Assembly: GCF_003289965.1 (NCBI RefSeq)
Contig: NZ_QMBQ01000013.1
Coordinates: forward strand, 62,001 to 126,000
Length of the DNA stretch: 64,000 nucleotides
Direction of reading: 5' to 3'
From: Mesorhizobium atlanticum
GTDB lineage: Bacteria > Pseudomonadota > Alphaproteobacteria > Rhizobiales > Rhizobiaceae
Positions 52,897-61,889 of this stretch are shown here, one piece after another; within the stretch, counting starts at the first letter, position 1, and each line of letters begins with the position of its first letter. Both the position numbers and the translations under genes were made by a program. The notes beneath the pieces are model-generated. The model ran no database searches. It was not told the DNA's origin and worked only from the letters and a program-made list of their open reading frames with translations.

Positions 52897-53385
52897 TCAG
52901 CACCAGTTGCCGTTCTCGTCGAGGCCGATCGGCCAGTAGGGCATTGCGGTAAGTATACCGTAGAGATGGCCGTTGCCGGGTAGCCAGCTCAAGAGCAGGA
53001 TCTGCGGTGCGACGCCAGTTTGCCCCCGATTGGTTTCGTTGAGGGCGACAACCCTTAGCCAATAGTCCCTGACGACAAAGACGACTTCCGGCCGCGACGC
53101 CGGCCCTGCGGGCCTCTGTTCGTAGTTGAAGCGCATGGCCTGCATTTCATCGAGCCCGTCCCGCTCCATCGATCGTCGGACCAGATTGTTCCACCATGCT
53201 ATGGCTATTGCGCACGCCCGATCGAGTTCCTCGATATAAGACAGGAAGAGTTGGCGGTAAGACTGCGGTGCAGTGTCGAGCGGAATTTCGGCGACGTTAC
53301 CGAGCGGCAGGTCGCGCGGTTGGGCAAGCAATCTCTTGGCACCGAGTTCGGCGTCGTGGAAGATAAGAGGTGTTTCCGTCGTCAT
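52897..53385 (-). CDS. small unrecognised protein, paralogue A of a tandem pair
   Basis: This is a 162-residue cytoplasmic protein of unknown family. Residues about 45-120 align with the upstream gene product: AWWNNLV against AWWGELV, PAGPASRPEVVFVVRDYW against PMGAASHPRIVEVYRRYF, and NETN against NEEF. Both end in a similar tail (YWPIGLDENG against FLPIGMDSEG). It lacks the acidic insert of its partner. It lies between the PAAR-HNH gene and DUF2169 and overlaps its paralogue by 4 bases. Immunity protein or chaperone are the main possibilities. Confidence 0.7.
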   Translation of the reverse strand: MTTETPLIFHDAELGAKRLLAQPRDLPLGNVAEIPLDTAPQSYRQLFLSYIEELDRACAIAIAWWNNLVRRSMERDGLDEMQAMRFNYEQRPAGPASRPEVVFVVRDYWLRVVALNETNRGQTGVAPQILLLSWLPGNGHLYGILTAMPYWPIGLDENGNWC

Positions 53386-53849
53386 CGAATGATGCCTTCG
53401 CTGTCCATTCCGATTGGCAGGAAAACGAAATGGAGCATAAAATTACGCAATTCCATGTCGCGCCTTCCCAGACCCTCTAGCAACAGTGCAGCCGGCTGCG
53501 TCACCGCGTTGCCGTCGTCTATTTCGTCTTCATCCTCTGGGCCGACGTCCCAAAGCGCAGGATCATTAAAGCCGCTGTCGACGATCTCCTGGCTCAGGAA
53601 TTCTTCATTAACCCGCCCGATTTCGAGAAAGTAGCGCCGATAGACCTCGACGATCCGGGGATGCGAAGCGGCACCCATGGGCCAACGCATCCTGCATAAA
53701 TGTTCTGCCTCGGCCTTCGGCCGCCCTTCCCGCATCTCAACCGCAACGAGTTCGCCCCACCAGGCCAATGCCTGACCTCGCGCCTCGGCGAGATCACTTA
53801 CATAGCGAGTAAGAATTTCATCGTAGAGAGAGGCCAGCGACACGATCAT
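53382..53849 (-). CDS. small acidic unrecognised protein, paralogue B of a tandem pair
   Basis: This is a 155-residue protein, homologous to the product of the next gene. It has an acidic insert (VGPEDEDEIDDGN near residue 103). No signal peptide or membrane segment is present, and no family is recognised. It starts 6 bases after the PAAR-HNH effector gene, the usual position for a cognate immunity gene. An acidic character would suit neutralising a nuclease. The immunity role is inferred from position and charge only. Confidence 0.7.
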   Translation of the reverse strand: MIVSLASLYDEILTRYVSDLAEARGQALAWWGELVAVEMREGRPKAEAEHLCRMRWPMGAASHPRIVEVYRRYFLEIGRVNEEFLSQEIVDSGFNDPALWDVGPEDEDEIDDGNAVTQPAALLLEGLGRRDMELRNFMLHFVFLPIGMDSEGIIR

Positions 53850-53855
53850 CCCTCG

Positions 53856-54665
53856 CTATCCTGGCCAGCCGAGAGCCAGATATTCCAGCACGCTCTTGCC
53901 TTGGTTGTCGCGCATTTCCACGCCCTGCTTGTTGGAGCAAGTCGTGCAGTGAGGTTTAACCGCCGCGTTCGATCTCTTCCATTGATTGAAGGCTGCCTCA
54001 TTGCGGCACCCGCCCATGGCCCAGACTGCGGATTGCGGCGGCTGATGGTCCGCGACGAAACGGTCGCCTTTGTCGAAGGCCCGGCCCGATTTGTAGGTAC
54101 CCACATTTTTGGTCGCGCCGCACGACCAGCAGGGACCGCCTCGCACACTCTGCCTCTGGGCATCGTTGGTGCCGGTTTCGGGCGCCTTTTCCTTACCCGG
54201 GGGGCAAGGTTGGCCGAAATTCTCAGCACCGACGATTGCCTGGATATCCACGATAGCCGACGGATCGATAATCCCGAATGGTTGGGAGCCGCAGGCCTGC
54301 CCGAGCGGGTCTCCATGCCGGCATACGCCCTTTCCTTCGACTTTGACGACAAATGACCAGAGCTGAAAAGTACCCTTTCCCTTTGTTCTGTGCGTTATGA
54401 CATTACCGCCCTGCGTTCCAGCTTCGTCGCCGCTGCTGGTGGCTATCTCAGACGAGTTCTCGAGCGCAGTAGGGTTCCCCTGAATCTTCACGCTTTTGCT
54501 GCCCTTGGTCAGGTCGGAGGCCTGCAGCATGTTGACGTAAGGCACCGGCACCGGGCCTGTGGGAGGCGGGGGCGGGCTCAGGCAGACATCTCCCGGCGCA
54601 GTGCCGGTACCACCGCTGCCCTGATGGAAGAATCCCATTTTCTCGGCATAGACGTTGTTGGACAC
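53856..54665 (-). CDS. PAAR-like DUF4150 protein with C-terminal HNH-like nuclease domain, putative T6SS effector
   Basis: This is a 269-residue protein. Residues 1-140 match the DUF4150 PAAR-like tip domain (DVCLSPPPPPTGPVPVPY, VVKVEGKGVCRHGD). Residues about 175-250 form a Cys/His module: CWSC at 179-182, DHQPP at 206-210, a GG pair near 218 and PHCTTCSNKQG at 238-248. The C-x2-C...DHxPP...HCxxC order is that of treble-clef HNH endonucleases. A DNase toxin delivered on the VgrG tip is the best guess. It is followed by two paralogous small genes and preceded by tagF. Confidence 0.82.
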   Translation of the reverse strand: MSNNVYAEKMGFFHQGSGGTGTAPGDVCLSPPPPPTGPVPVPYVNMLQASDLTKGSKSVKIQGNPTALENSSEIATSSGDEAGTQGGNVITHRTKGKGTFQLWSFVVKVEGKGVCRHGDPLGQACGSQPFGIIDPSAIVDIQAIVGAENFGQPCPPGKEKAPETGTNDAQRQSVRGGPCWSCGATKNVGTYKSGRAFDKGDRFVADHQPPQSAVWAMGGCRNEAAFNQWKRSNAAVKPHCTTCSNKQGVEMRDNQGKSVLEYLALGWPG

Positions 54666-54668
54666 GGC

Positions 54669-55208
54669 CTACTGAACCTCCGGGTCCCCACGCGCCGCCC
54701 GCATTGCTGGCAGACCGTTCGCTGCGAGATCGTGGATATCGGAAAAACTCAATTCCTGAACTTCCCAATCGTCGAGCCAGAAGGCGATACGGTGGCGACT
54801 TTCGAGGCTTTCCGGTTGCGGCAGCGCGGTGATCTGGGCACCTATCCAGCCAGACGACCGCAATTCCTCCACCGCGCTGCGGACGATCTTGGCCGTCGCA
54901 TCGAACCAAGGATCAGCCGGGTCGAGCAATGGCCCAAGCCGGACGATGGCGAAAGGATAGCGGCGGCCAACGCGGTCCTCGCTCATACACCAGACGCCGG
55001 CGCAGGGCTCCGGGCCGAATACTCCCGCCTCCACAACAAAACGCCACGCCCGCGGATCGAGCTCCCCCTCATCCGGTCGTGCGCGCAATTCCATCGACAT
55101 CCAGCGGTCCCAGCGGTCGATGAAGGTCCGCGGCAGGTTTGCGGAGACGAAATCCCCCGTCGCCGGAATCTTGCCGAAGAAACCAATGTTCAGATCTGCG
55201 GTGGGCAT
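54669..55208 (-). CDS. tagF: TagF/ImpM-type T6SS regulator
   Basis: This is a 179-residue TagF-domain protein starting MPTADLNIGFFGKIPATGDF, the family signature. WDRWMSMEL and GRRYPFAIVR segments follow. TagF is a posttranslational repressor of T6SS assembly, acting by sequestering FHA proteins in several species. ATG 55208 lies inside the tssM2 3' end (19-base overlap). The longer frame upstream is tssM2 in another frame. It starts 3 bases before the PAAR effector gene, linking the regulatory and effector parts. Confidence 0.88.
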   Translation of the reverse strand: MPTADLNIGFFGKIPATGDFVSANLPRTFIDRWDRWMSMELRARPDEGELDPRAWRFVVEAGVFGPEPCAGVWCMSEDRVGRRYPFAIVRLGPLLDPADPWFDATAKIVRSAVEELRSSGWIGAQITALPQPESLESRHRIAFWLDDWEVQELSFSDIHDLAANGLPAMRAARGDPEVQ

Positions 55209-58200
55209 GTGAATTTCTTGAACATCTCTAGCGTGTATGGGTTCTCGACGCTGGCCGCCTTGAGCTCGAAATCGGCCCACATCCCCTTGGTGCCGAGCCG
55301 CAGGCTGTAGACGTCGGTGAGCTTGGTCGCGTTGAAGCGGCCGCCGCGCAGCATTCTGAGCCACGCCCAGCTGCCGGTCTCGTTGAGCATGACTTCGGGC
55401 GAGCCGTCGACCGGCTGGAAGGCGAGCGAGATCACGCCGGTGCCGTCCTTGCCCGGCCACGTCATCGGCTGCGGCCTGGTCGCGTTGTTGTAGTAGACGA
55501 GATTCTGGCCATCGAGGTTGAGCGTCACCCGCGCCACGTTGGGCGACAGGTCCTTCGGCTCCAGCGTGAAATTCATCACCGGTCCGGTGCCGCCGGGGAA
55601 GAGATCGTCGCGGATGTGGCGCGCCTGCTCGAAGGCTGCCAGCGCCGCCGGATCGAGGCCGAAGTCGGCGCGCCATTTCCACGGCTCGCTTGCGGTGTCG
55701 ACATAGTTGATCAGATGATCGTTGGTGAAGGCGTCGATCAGGCCGGTCGGCCCGAACAGGCGCTGGAAGTCGCGCACGTTGACGTCGACGGCACTGTCCG
55801 GGCTGAACGGATAGCGATTGTTGAGCGCGGCCTGGCAGAAGGGCAGGATGTCGGCCCGCCAGATGGCGTTGAGCTCGTTGGTTACGGCCTTCTGCGACAG
55901 GCCGCTCGTGTCGCCGGCAATGCCGCCCAGCCAGTCGTTGATCGGCGAAGGCAGGATCTGCGCCTGCCTGGCGACCGCGCCGGTCAACTCGGCAAGGCCA
56001 CCCTGCTTCTTGATCGCATCCTGCGGGTTGGGATTGGCCGTTACCGTCTGCAGCACATTGGACAGCGCCGTCAGCGCCACGACGGCGGCGTCGAGCGCCG
56101 GCGGCTGGCCATCGACCTGGGCGATCGTGCCCTTGAGCGGCTTGAAATGGTCGGCGACCAGGCTGCCGGTCATATCCACCTGGTTGGCGGACCCGGCGCG
56201 CGGCAACAGCTTCGCGCCTGTGGTCACCACCTTGCCGAGTTTACCCAGCTTGCTCAAAAGCTTCGAGCCGGTTTGGGCGGCGCCGCCCTTGTCGGTGGCC
56301 GACACATCGTCGGAGCGGGTGAGGTCCGTCTCCTGCACCACGGCCGTCAACAGCCGCTTCAGCGCGGAGTCGGCGCTGGAGAGATCCTTGAGGTTCTCGC
56401 TGGCGACGTTGAGGTCGGTCAGCGGCGCCAGCCGCATGTCGCGCAGGAAGGAATCCCACTGCGCGATATAGTCGTCGTAATAGAGCTTCAGGATGTCCTC
56501 GGAGAGCGCCGACACCGACGTCTCCGAATTCTCCGAACAGCCGCCGGCAAACACGGCGCGGTCGAGCGCCGCCTGGCCGGCGACATCCTCGACCCGGTCG
56601 AGGATCGCATCATGGAAGCCGGCATAGGTGTAGGGGCCTGGAACGCCGACGCGCAGCGTCTTGTCGGAGCGGCGCGCGAACACCTTTGCGCCGTTCGGTC
56701 CGGCGAAATTGGCCGGCACCCATTCCTTGACCGCCGCCACTTCCGGATCGGCCAGAAGCTGCTTGTAGGCGCGCTCCGGCAATGAGATCGTGCACACCGT
56801 CTTCAGCGCCTCGGCGACCAGTTCCTTGTCCGGGGCGATATAGCTGTCGTCGACCGCCATGCGGCGGATCGCGGCAAGCTGGTGCTCTTCGGCGTCCGCG
56901 GTCGGGAAGGGCGGCGCGGGCGCGAATTGCGGCAGGCTGTTCACCCACCAATTCTGCACGAAATCGGTGTCCATCTGCGACAGGCCGGTCATCATGCGGT
57001 AGGTCTTCAGCGCGCCGAGCATGAAATCCGGATCGCGGATCTGCCGCCACATCGTGGCCTCCAGCAGCGCGACCATATGCGGCTCGAGCACATTGCGCAG
57101 GGCATGCTCGTAAGTGTCGCTTTGCGCGCGCACCAGCTCCGCAGAGGCGGTCGGGCCGAGCAGATTGTGGACGGCATCCGGCGGCGCGGTGCGGGCCGCC
57201 GCCACGGCATCCATCGCCGCCAGCGCGCCGTCCATGGTCGGCTGCTCGACCGCGGCCGGCATGGCGGCGACGTCGGTCAGAGGCTGCTGCAGCGCTTCGA
57301 ACTGGCCGGCCTGTTCGGTGATCGCGTTGCGGTTGTCTAGATAGGACCAGGTGAACAGCCCGCCGGCGAGCAGCGCCGCGAGCGCGCAGGCGGCGGCGGC
57401 CCCGCGCCAGATCCAGGCGCGGCGGCGCTGCGCCAGCGGATCGAATGTGCCCAGACCGGCCTCCTTGAAGATCACTTCGGTAAGAAGGTTCCGGAGGAAG
57501 AAGCTGCGCTTCTCGACGCGCGCCGCCGGCATGGCGCGGCGCGGCGGCAGTCCGAAGGATGAGGAAAGGGCGGCGGTCAGCCGGTCGATCGGCGCGCCTT
57601 CCTGCGTCGCCGAGGTCAGATAGAGGCCGCGCAGCCAGGCGGCTTCTTCGTAGCGGCTTTCGCCGAACATCGCCTCGACCAGCACCTGGATAGGCTCGGA
57701 GAGGCTGGCGAGCTGCGCCGGGAAGCGGAAGATTTCGGCGCGCTGGCCGAGCTTGTCCTCGTCCTCCAGCCGCGGCACCAGTCGCCGCTCCAACTCGGCG
57801 GCGAGCCTGGCAAGCTCCGTCTGGATCGTGCCGGCGTTGACGCGGGCATCGAGCGGGAAGGTGGTGCCCCACACCTGCTCGCGCGCGGTCGTCGACAAGC
57901 CGCCGAAGAAGGCTTCGAAGCCTTTGATCAGATCGGCCTTGGTCAGCATCAGATAGACGGGCAGGCGGATCTCCAGCCGGTCGTTCAGCTCCGCCAGCCG
58001 GCGGCGGATTTTCCGGCCATGCGCCTTGATCGCCTCGTCGCCTTCCGACAGCACGTCGATCGACAGCGCGACGATGACGCCGTTGAGCGCACGGCGGCCC
58101 CGGTGCTTCTTCAACAGGTCGAGAAAGCCCAGCCACTCCGCCGCATCGACATCCGGCTGGCTTTCCTGCTGAACGTAGCGGCCTGCGGTGTCGATCAGCA

Positions 58201-58729
58201 CCGCGTTTTCGGAGAAGAACCAGTCGCAGTTGCGCGTGCCGCCGACACCTTGCAGGTCGTCGGTGAGGTCGATCGGGAAACTGAGGCCGGATTGGCGCAG
58301 TGCCGTGGTCTTGCCGGTGGCCGGTGGCCCGACGATCACATACCAAGGCATCTCGCGCAGGAATTTCCGGCCGCCGAGCTTGCGCCGCTTGAGCTCGGCC
58401 ATCACCTCGCCGAACTTGGCGCCGACGGCCGCGACGCTCTCCTCGCCGGGCGTGAGCTGCTTTTCCTGAACAGGCGCCGCGATCTCGGCGACGAACATGC
58501 GGTTGGCGCGGATCGCACGGCGCTGCGCGATGATCAGCCAGATCAGCCACAGGATGATCAGCCCGGCGATGATGGCGATGCGCACATTGTCGGACTCGAA
58601 CGGCGCGTAAGGGCCGACCTGCACGATCGGCCCGAACACCCAGATCAGCAGCGAGAGCAGCGCAATGCCGATCAGCGTCCACAGGAAACGCGAGGTGATG
58701 ACGGCCCAGAGGAAGCGCAGGATGAACAT
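55190..58729 (-). CDS. tssM: TssM/IcmF inner-membrane protein, copy 2
   Basis: This 1179-residue protein has TM helices near residues 10-35 and 48-68, a cytoplasmic domain with P-loop VGPPATGKTT and TM3 near residue 450 (AAAACALAALLAGGLFTW). A long periplasmic domain ends KKFTCPPQI. Flanked by tssL2, tssK and tssJ, it is the canonical T6SS TssM of this locus, while copy 1 is linked with kinase and phosphatase genes. It begins one base after tssL2. Confidence 0.95.
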   Translation of the reverse strand: MFILRFLWAVITSRFLWTLIGIALLSLLIWVFGPIVQVGPYAPFESDNVRIAIIAGLIILWLIWLIIAQRRAIRANRMFVAEIAAPVQEKQLTPGEESVAAVGAKFGEVMAELKRRKLGGRKFLREMPWYVIVGPPATGKTTALRQSGLSFPIDLTDDLQGVGGTRNCDWFFSENAVLIDTAGRYVQQESQPDVDAAEWLGFLDLLKKHRGRRALNGVIVALSIDVLSEGDEAIKAHGRKIRRRLAELNDRLEIRLPVYLMLTKADLIKGFEAFFGGLSTTAREQVWGTTFPLDARVNAGTIQTELARLAAELERRLVPRLEDEDKLGQRAEIFRFPAQLASLSEPIQVLVEAMFGESRYEEAAWLRGLYLTSATQEGAPIDRLTAALSSSFGLPPRRAMPAARVEKRSFFLRNLLTEVIFKEAGLGTFDPLAQRRRAWIWRGAAAACALAALLAGGLFTWSYLDNRNAITEQAGQFEALQQPLTDVAAMPAAVEQPTMDGALAAMDAVAAARTAPPDAVHNLLGPTASAELVRAQSDTYEHALRNVLEPHMVALLEATMWRQIRDPDFMLGALKTYRMMTGLSQMDTDFVQNWWVNSLPQFAPAPPFPTADAEEHQLAAIRRMAVDDSYIAPDKELVAEALKTVCTISLPERAYKQLLADPEVAAVKEWVPANFAGPNGAKVFARRSDKTLRVGVPGPYTYAGFHDAILDRVEDVAGQAALDRAVFAGGCSENSETSVSALSEDILKLYYDDYIAQWDSFLRDMRLAPLTDLNVASENLKDLSSADSALKRLLTAVVQETDLTRSDDVSATDKGGAAQTGSKLLSKLGKLGKVVTTGAKLLPRAGSANQVDMTGSLVADHFKPLKGTIAQVDGQPPALDAAVVALTALSNVLQTVTANPNPQDAIKKQGGLAELTGAVARQAQILPSPINDWLGGIAGDTSGLSQKAVTNELNAIWRADILPFCQAALNNRYPFSPDSAVDVNVRDFQRLFGPTGLIDAFTNDHLINYVDTASEPWKWRADFGLDPAALAAFEQARHIRDDLFPGGTGPVMNFTLEPKDLSPNVARVTLNLDGQNLVYYNNATRPQPMTWPGKDGTGVISLAFQPVDGSPEVMLNETGSWAWLRMLRGGRFNATKLTDVYSLRLGTKGMWADFELKAASVENPYTLEMFKKFTCPPQI

Positions 58730-58730
58730 C

Positions 58731-60059
58731 TCAGAGCCTCTTCTCGACCAGAACCTCGACGCGCCGGTTGAGCGCGCGGCCCTCGCGCGTCGAATTGTCG
58801 GCCACCGGATCGGTTTCGGCGCGGCCCTCGGAAGAGATGCTCTCCTGCGGCACGCCGGCCTGCACCAGAAGCTTGGCTATGGTTTCGGCGCGCGCTTCCG
58901 ACAGGCGCTGGTTGCTGGCGAGCGGGTTGGACTTCTGCAGCCGCACATTGTCGGTATGGCCGACGACGGTGATCTTTCCGATCAGCTCCTTGTTGTCCAG
59001 GATCACCTTGGCGATCGACTCGATCAGCGGCTCGTAACCCTCGGTCAGCGTCGGCCGCGACGACTGGAACAGCTCGGGATTGGAGGACTGGATGATGAGC
59101 TTCGCCAGCGAGACGCTCTCGGTGCCGCTAAGCGCGCCCTTCAGCTCGTCCGGCGCCGCGGCCTTGAACTCGGGCAGCAGCGCGAAATCGACCGGCTGCG
59201 GCGCCTCGGGTTCGGGAGCATCCTGCTTGGGCGCGGCGCGGGTGACGTCGCCGCGCGAGGCCGGCGGCAGCGTGCGCACCAGCGCGGAAAGCTCGACCGC
59301 CTGGCTGCTCAGGCCCATCGACAGGCCGACATAGGCAGCAGCGGCGACGACAATCGCGGCAAGCGCCATCACCCAGATCGGCACGATGAAGCGCTGCGGC
59401 TCATCGGAGGCGATCACGCCTTTCCAGTTCGGCGACAGCGGCGAATCCTCGGCATCCGCATTGCGCAGGAAGCGCGCCGCCGCCACGCGTACGGCGTTGA
59501 GCGAACGGTCGCCGGCGCGGCCGGGCACCCGGTACTTGCCGCGGAAGCCGAGCGCCAGGCAGTAATATTGTAGCTCCAGCATCTCGCGGTCGCGGTTGGG
59601 ATGTCGCTCCAGCTCGTCGAGCCTGGTGAAGAACTGGGTGCCGGCATCGACGTCGCCGCGCAGCATGACCACAAGCGGCTGTCGCGGCCACGCGCTGGCG
59701 CCGCCCCACGGCGTGTTGAGCGCAAGGTCGTCGAGCAGTGCCGCCACGGCCCAGGCCGCCTGGTCCGCGCGCTCCAGCGATGAGCCCGCGGCAACAGCGG
59801 CGTCGCGAGCTCGCACCAACTCGTCGAGCAGGCGCGTGCGCATCACTTCCGGGTTCTCAGGCGCCAGCGCGCTTTCGAGCTCCGGCGCGAATTCGAGCAG
59901 CGGCGCGAAGATGTTGATGAGCGTATTGGGATGGGCTCGCGCCCGCTTGACCGGCGCGCCTGGCGCCAACGGCGCCATCGGCCGGGGCGCCGCACCGGTC
60001 AGCCGGATGCGTGTGCGCTCGCGATCCTCCGACAGTCCGAAGGGATCATCCCGGCTCAT
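58731..60059 (-). CDS. tssL: TssL/DotU-family protein with C-terminal OmpA domain, copy 2
   Basis: This is a 442-residue protein. The DotU cytoplasmic domain spans residues about 45-210 (NTLINIFAPLLEFAPELES, LELQYYCLALGFRGKYRV), with a TM near 226-246. A periplasmic OmpA domain has KITVVGHTDNVRLQKSNP and NRRVEVLVE. It pairs with the overlapping TssM. It is shorter at the N-terminus than the other TssL and lacks its long basic tail. Confidence 0.95.
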   Translation of the reverse strand: MSRDDPFGLSEDRERTRIRLTGAAPRPMAPLAPGAPVKRARAHPNTLINIFAPLLEFAPELESALAPENPEVMRTRLLDELVRARDAAVAAGSSLERADQAAWAVAALLDDLALNTPWGGASAWPRQPLVVMLRGDVDAGTQFFTRLDELERHPNRDREMLELQYYCLALGFRGKYRVPGRAGDRSLNAVRVAAARFLRNADAEDSPLSPNWKGVIASDEPQRFIVPIWVMALAAIVVAAAAYVGLSMGLSSQAVELSALVRTLPPASRGDVTRAAPKQDAPEPEAPQPVDFALLPEFKAAAPDELKGALSGTESVSLAKLIIQSSNPELFQSSRPTLTEGYEPLIESIAKVILDNKELIGKITVVGHTDNVRLQKSNPLASNQRLSEARAETIAKLLVQAGVPQESISSEGRAETDPVADNSTREGRALNRRVEVLVEKRL

Positions 60060-60063
60060 GGCC

Positions 60064-61398
60064 TCACCTGTTCACCGAATAGCAGTCGACCTGCGGCTCG
60101 CTCGGCAGCACGCCGGAAACGCCGATGACGAAGCCCGGCGCGTCGAGCAGCGAGGCCCAATGCTCGCTCTTCTGGTCGAGCTCCAGGCACAGCCGGTCCC
60201 CGTCATAGGGGATCTCGCGCGGCTGCGAATGCAGCGGCTTCAGCGGAATGCCGGGCAGGCGCGATTTCCACAGGCCCTCGAACTGGTCGGCCGAGCCGAC
60301 CGTCGCCTGGTTGACGAAGATCTTGCGCAGCGCGTCCTCCGAAAGCTCAGAGCCGACGCGGATGACGATGCGGCTGGCGACCAGCAGCTTCGGGTTGTCG
60401 ATGCGCACCTTCCAGACATTGGTGGCGTGCCGCATGACCGGCAGCGCGCGCGACTTCGGCTCGATGTAGCGCAGGCTGAGGATAAGCGAGCGCAAGGCGT
60501 CGGCCAGCGCCATATAGGCGGGCCCGGGCGCCATGTGGTCATAGGCCGGCAGCTCGCCGAGCCGCCGCGAGCTCGAGCCGTAGGTGGCCATCTCGCCGGC
60601 GAGGCCGGCAAGCTCGAGATAGAGCTCGGCCGGATGGAAGACGTCCTGCGCCAGCATATGCGCAAGGCGCGGCCGCGCGGCGTTGGCGAGGTGCAGCATC
60701 AAAAGGTCCTCGACGCTGCGGCCGGCCCCGCCCATCACCATCTTGCCATGCGCCTCGGCGATCTGGTCGAGGCCGGTGACGACCTCCTGCAGCAATTGCC
60801 GGTACCAGGCGACGGCGCCGGTGATCAGCGTCGGCGGCAAAAAGGACTGGTCGAGCGAGACGCCACCATCGGCACGAACGCCTTTGATGTCGGCGACCGG
60901 CAGCGCAGTATAACCGCCGACCGACTTGCCGGGCGCCAGCAGCACGGCTTGCGGCCGGGCGATCTCGATCTCCTCCGGATCGGCGCCGCCCTGCACGGCA
61001 TCGCGCACCGGGACGATCTTGCCGTGGTAGCGCGCGCCGGTCGATTGGGCATGCGCCGGATCGAATCCGACGCCGCCGGGCGGTTCGAGCGGCAGCGCCA
61101 CCAGCACCGATCCGGCGCCGGTGTCGGCCGTGACCGGCAACGGCTTCGGCGCGTCCATCAGCTCCGGGATGGAGAAGGGCGTGCCGTCCGGAAAGATGCC
61201 TCGGGCGGACACGATCGACACCTGGCCGGCGTCGAGCAGCGACTGGTCGAGCGTCAGCTGCTGGAAGCCGAATGTATGGAGCTGGCCCGCCTGCAAGGCG
61301 CCGCGCACCATCCCCTCGAAGAACCGGTCCTGCTGCTGAAAATGCTGGGTCCTCAAGAAGAGGCCCTCGGACCACAGCACCCTGTTTGCGTCGCTCAT
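60064..61398 (-). CDS. tssK: TssK baseplate protein
   Basis: This is a 444-residue TssK with the hallmark start LWSEGLFLRTQHFQQQDRF. It also has the SIPELMDAPKPLPV segment and a C-terminal receptor-like domain ending PSEPQVDCYSVNR. TssK trimers connect the baseplate to TssL/TssM. ATG 61398 is chosen; the longer frame to 61893 runs through tssJ. It lies 4 bases upstream of tssL2 and 35 bases after tssJ. Confidence 0.95.
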   Translation of the reverse strand: MSDANRVLWSEGLFLRTQHFQQQDRFFEGMVRGALQAGQLHTFGFQQLTLDQSLLDAGQVSIVSARGIFPDGTPFSIPELMDAPKPLPVTADTGAGSVLVALPLEPPGGVGFDPAHAQSTGARYHGKIVPVRDAVQGGADPEEIEIARPQAVLLAPGKSVGGYTALPVADIKGVRADGGVSLDQSFLPPTLITGAVAWYRQLLQEVVTGLDQIAEAHGKMVMGGAGRSVEDLLMLHLANAARPRLAHMLAQDVFHPAELYLELAGLAGEMATYGSSSRRLGELPAYDHMAPGPAYMALADALRSLILSLRYIEPKSRALPVMRHATNVWKVRIDNPKLLVASRIVIRVGSELSEDALRKIFVNQATVGSADQFEGLWKSRLPGIPLKPLHSQPREIPYDGDRLCLELDQKSEHWASLLDAPGFVIGVSGVLPSEPQVDCYSVNR

Positions 61399-61433
61399 GC
61401 TGCCACTCTCTGCACTGCCCTGTTGGCGCTTCG

Positions 61434-61886
61434 CTAGGCGGATATGCCGCCCTTGCCGAGGCTGACATTGATGGTGAATTTCGATCCCGGCGATACCGAC
61501 TTGGTCGTTCGCCAGTTGCGTCCGCCCGGTTCGCGGATCAGCGCGACGAAGCCCAGCGCCGTCGCGTTCGGCTCGACCGTGATGGTCTTGGCCGCCGTCT
61601 TGCCCGGCGCGACCGAGATCGAGTCGGAGCCGATCAGGTCGGCGCCCAGCGCCGAACCGGCATCGCCCTGCAGCGCGAAATAGTCGGCCGAGTTGAACTT
61701 GCCGGTGCTGGCAAGCCGCATCACCAGCACCGTCACCGGCCGGTCGCCGCCGCCCGGTCCCGGATTCATGCCGGCGCCGCCGGTCACGTTGACCGAGATC
61801 ACCGATGGTTTCGGCGGGCCGCTCTGGCAAGCCGCAAGCAGCCCCGTGGCGCCGAGGGCAACGATGAATTCGCGTCTGTCGATCAT
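61434..61886 (-). CDS. tssJ: TssJ outer-membrane lipoprotein
   Basis: This is a 150-residue lipoprotein. The signal ends in LLAAC at the lipobox, followed by the transthyretin-like TssJ fold (VISVNVTGG, PVTVLVMRLASTGKFNSADYF, FVALIREPGGRNWR). It anchors TssM to the outer membrane. The RREF at the start of the signal hints at Tat-type export. It begins 3 bases after the FHA gene stop. Confidence 0.92.
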   Translation of the reverse strand: MIDRREFIVALGATGLLAACQSGPPKPSVISVNVTGGAGMNPGPGGGDRPVTVLVMRLASTGKFNSADYFALQGDAGSALGADLIGSDSISVAPGKTAAKTITVEPNATALGFVALIREPGGRNWRTTKSVSPGSKFTINVSLGKGGISA

Positions 61887-61889
61887 GCT

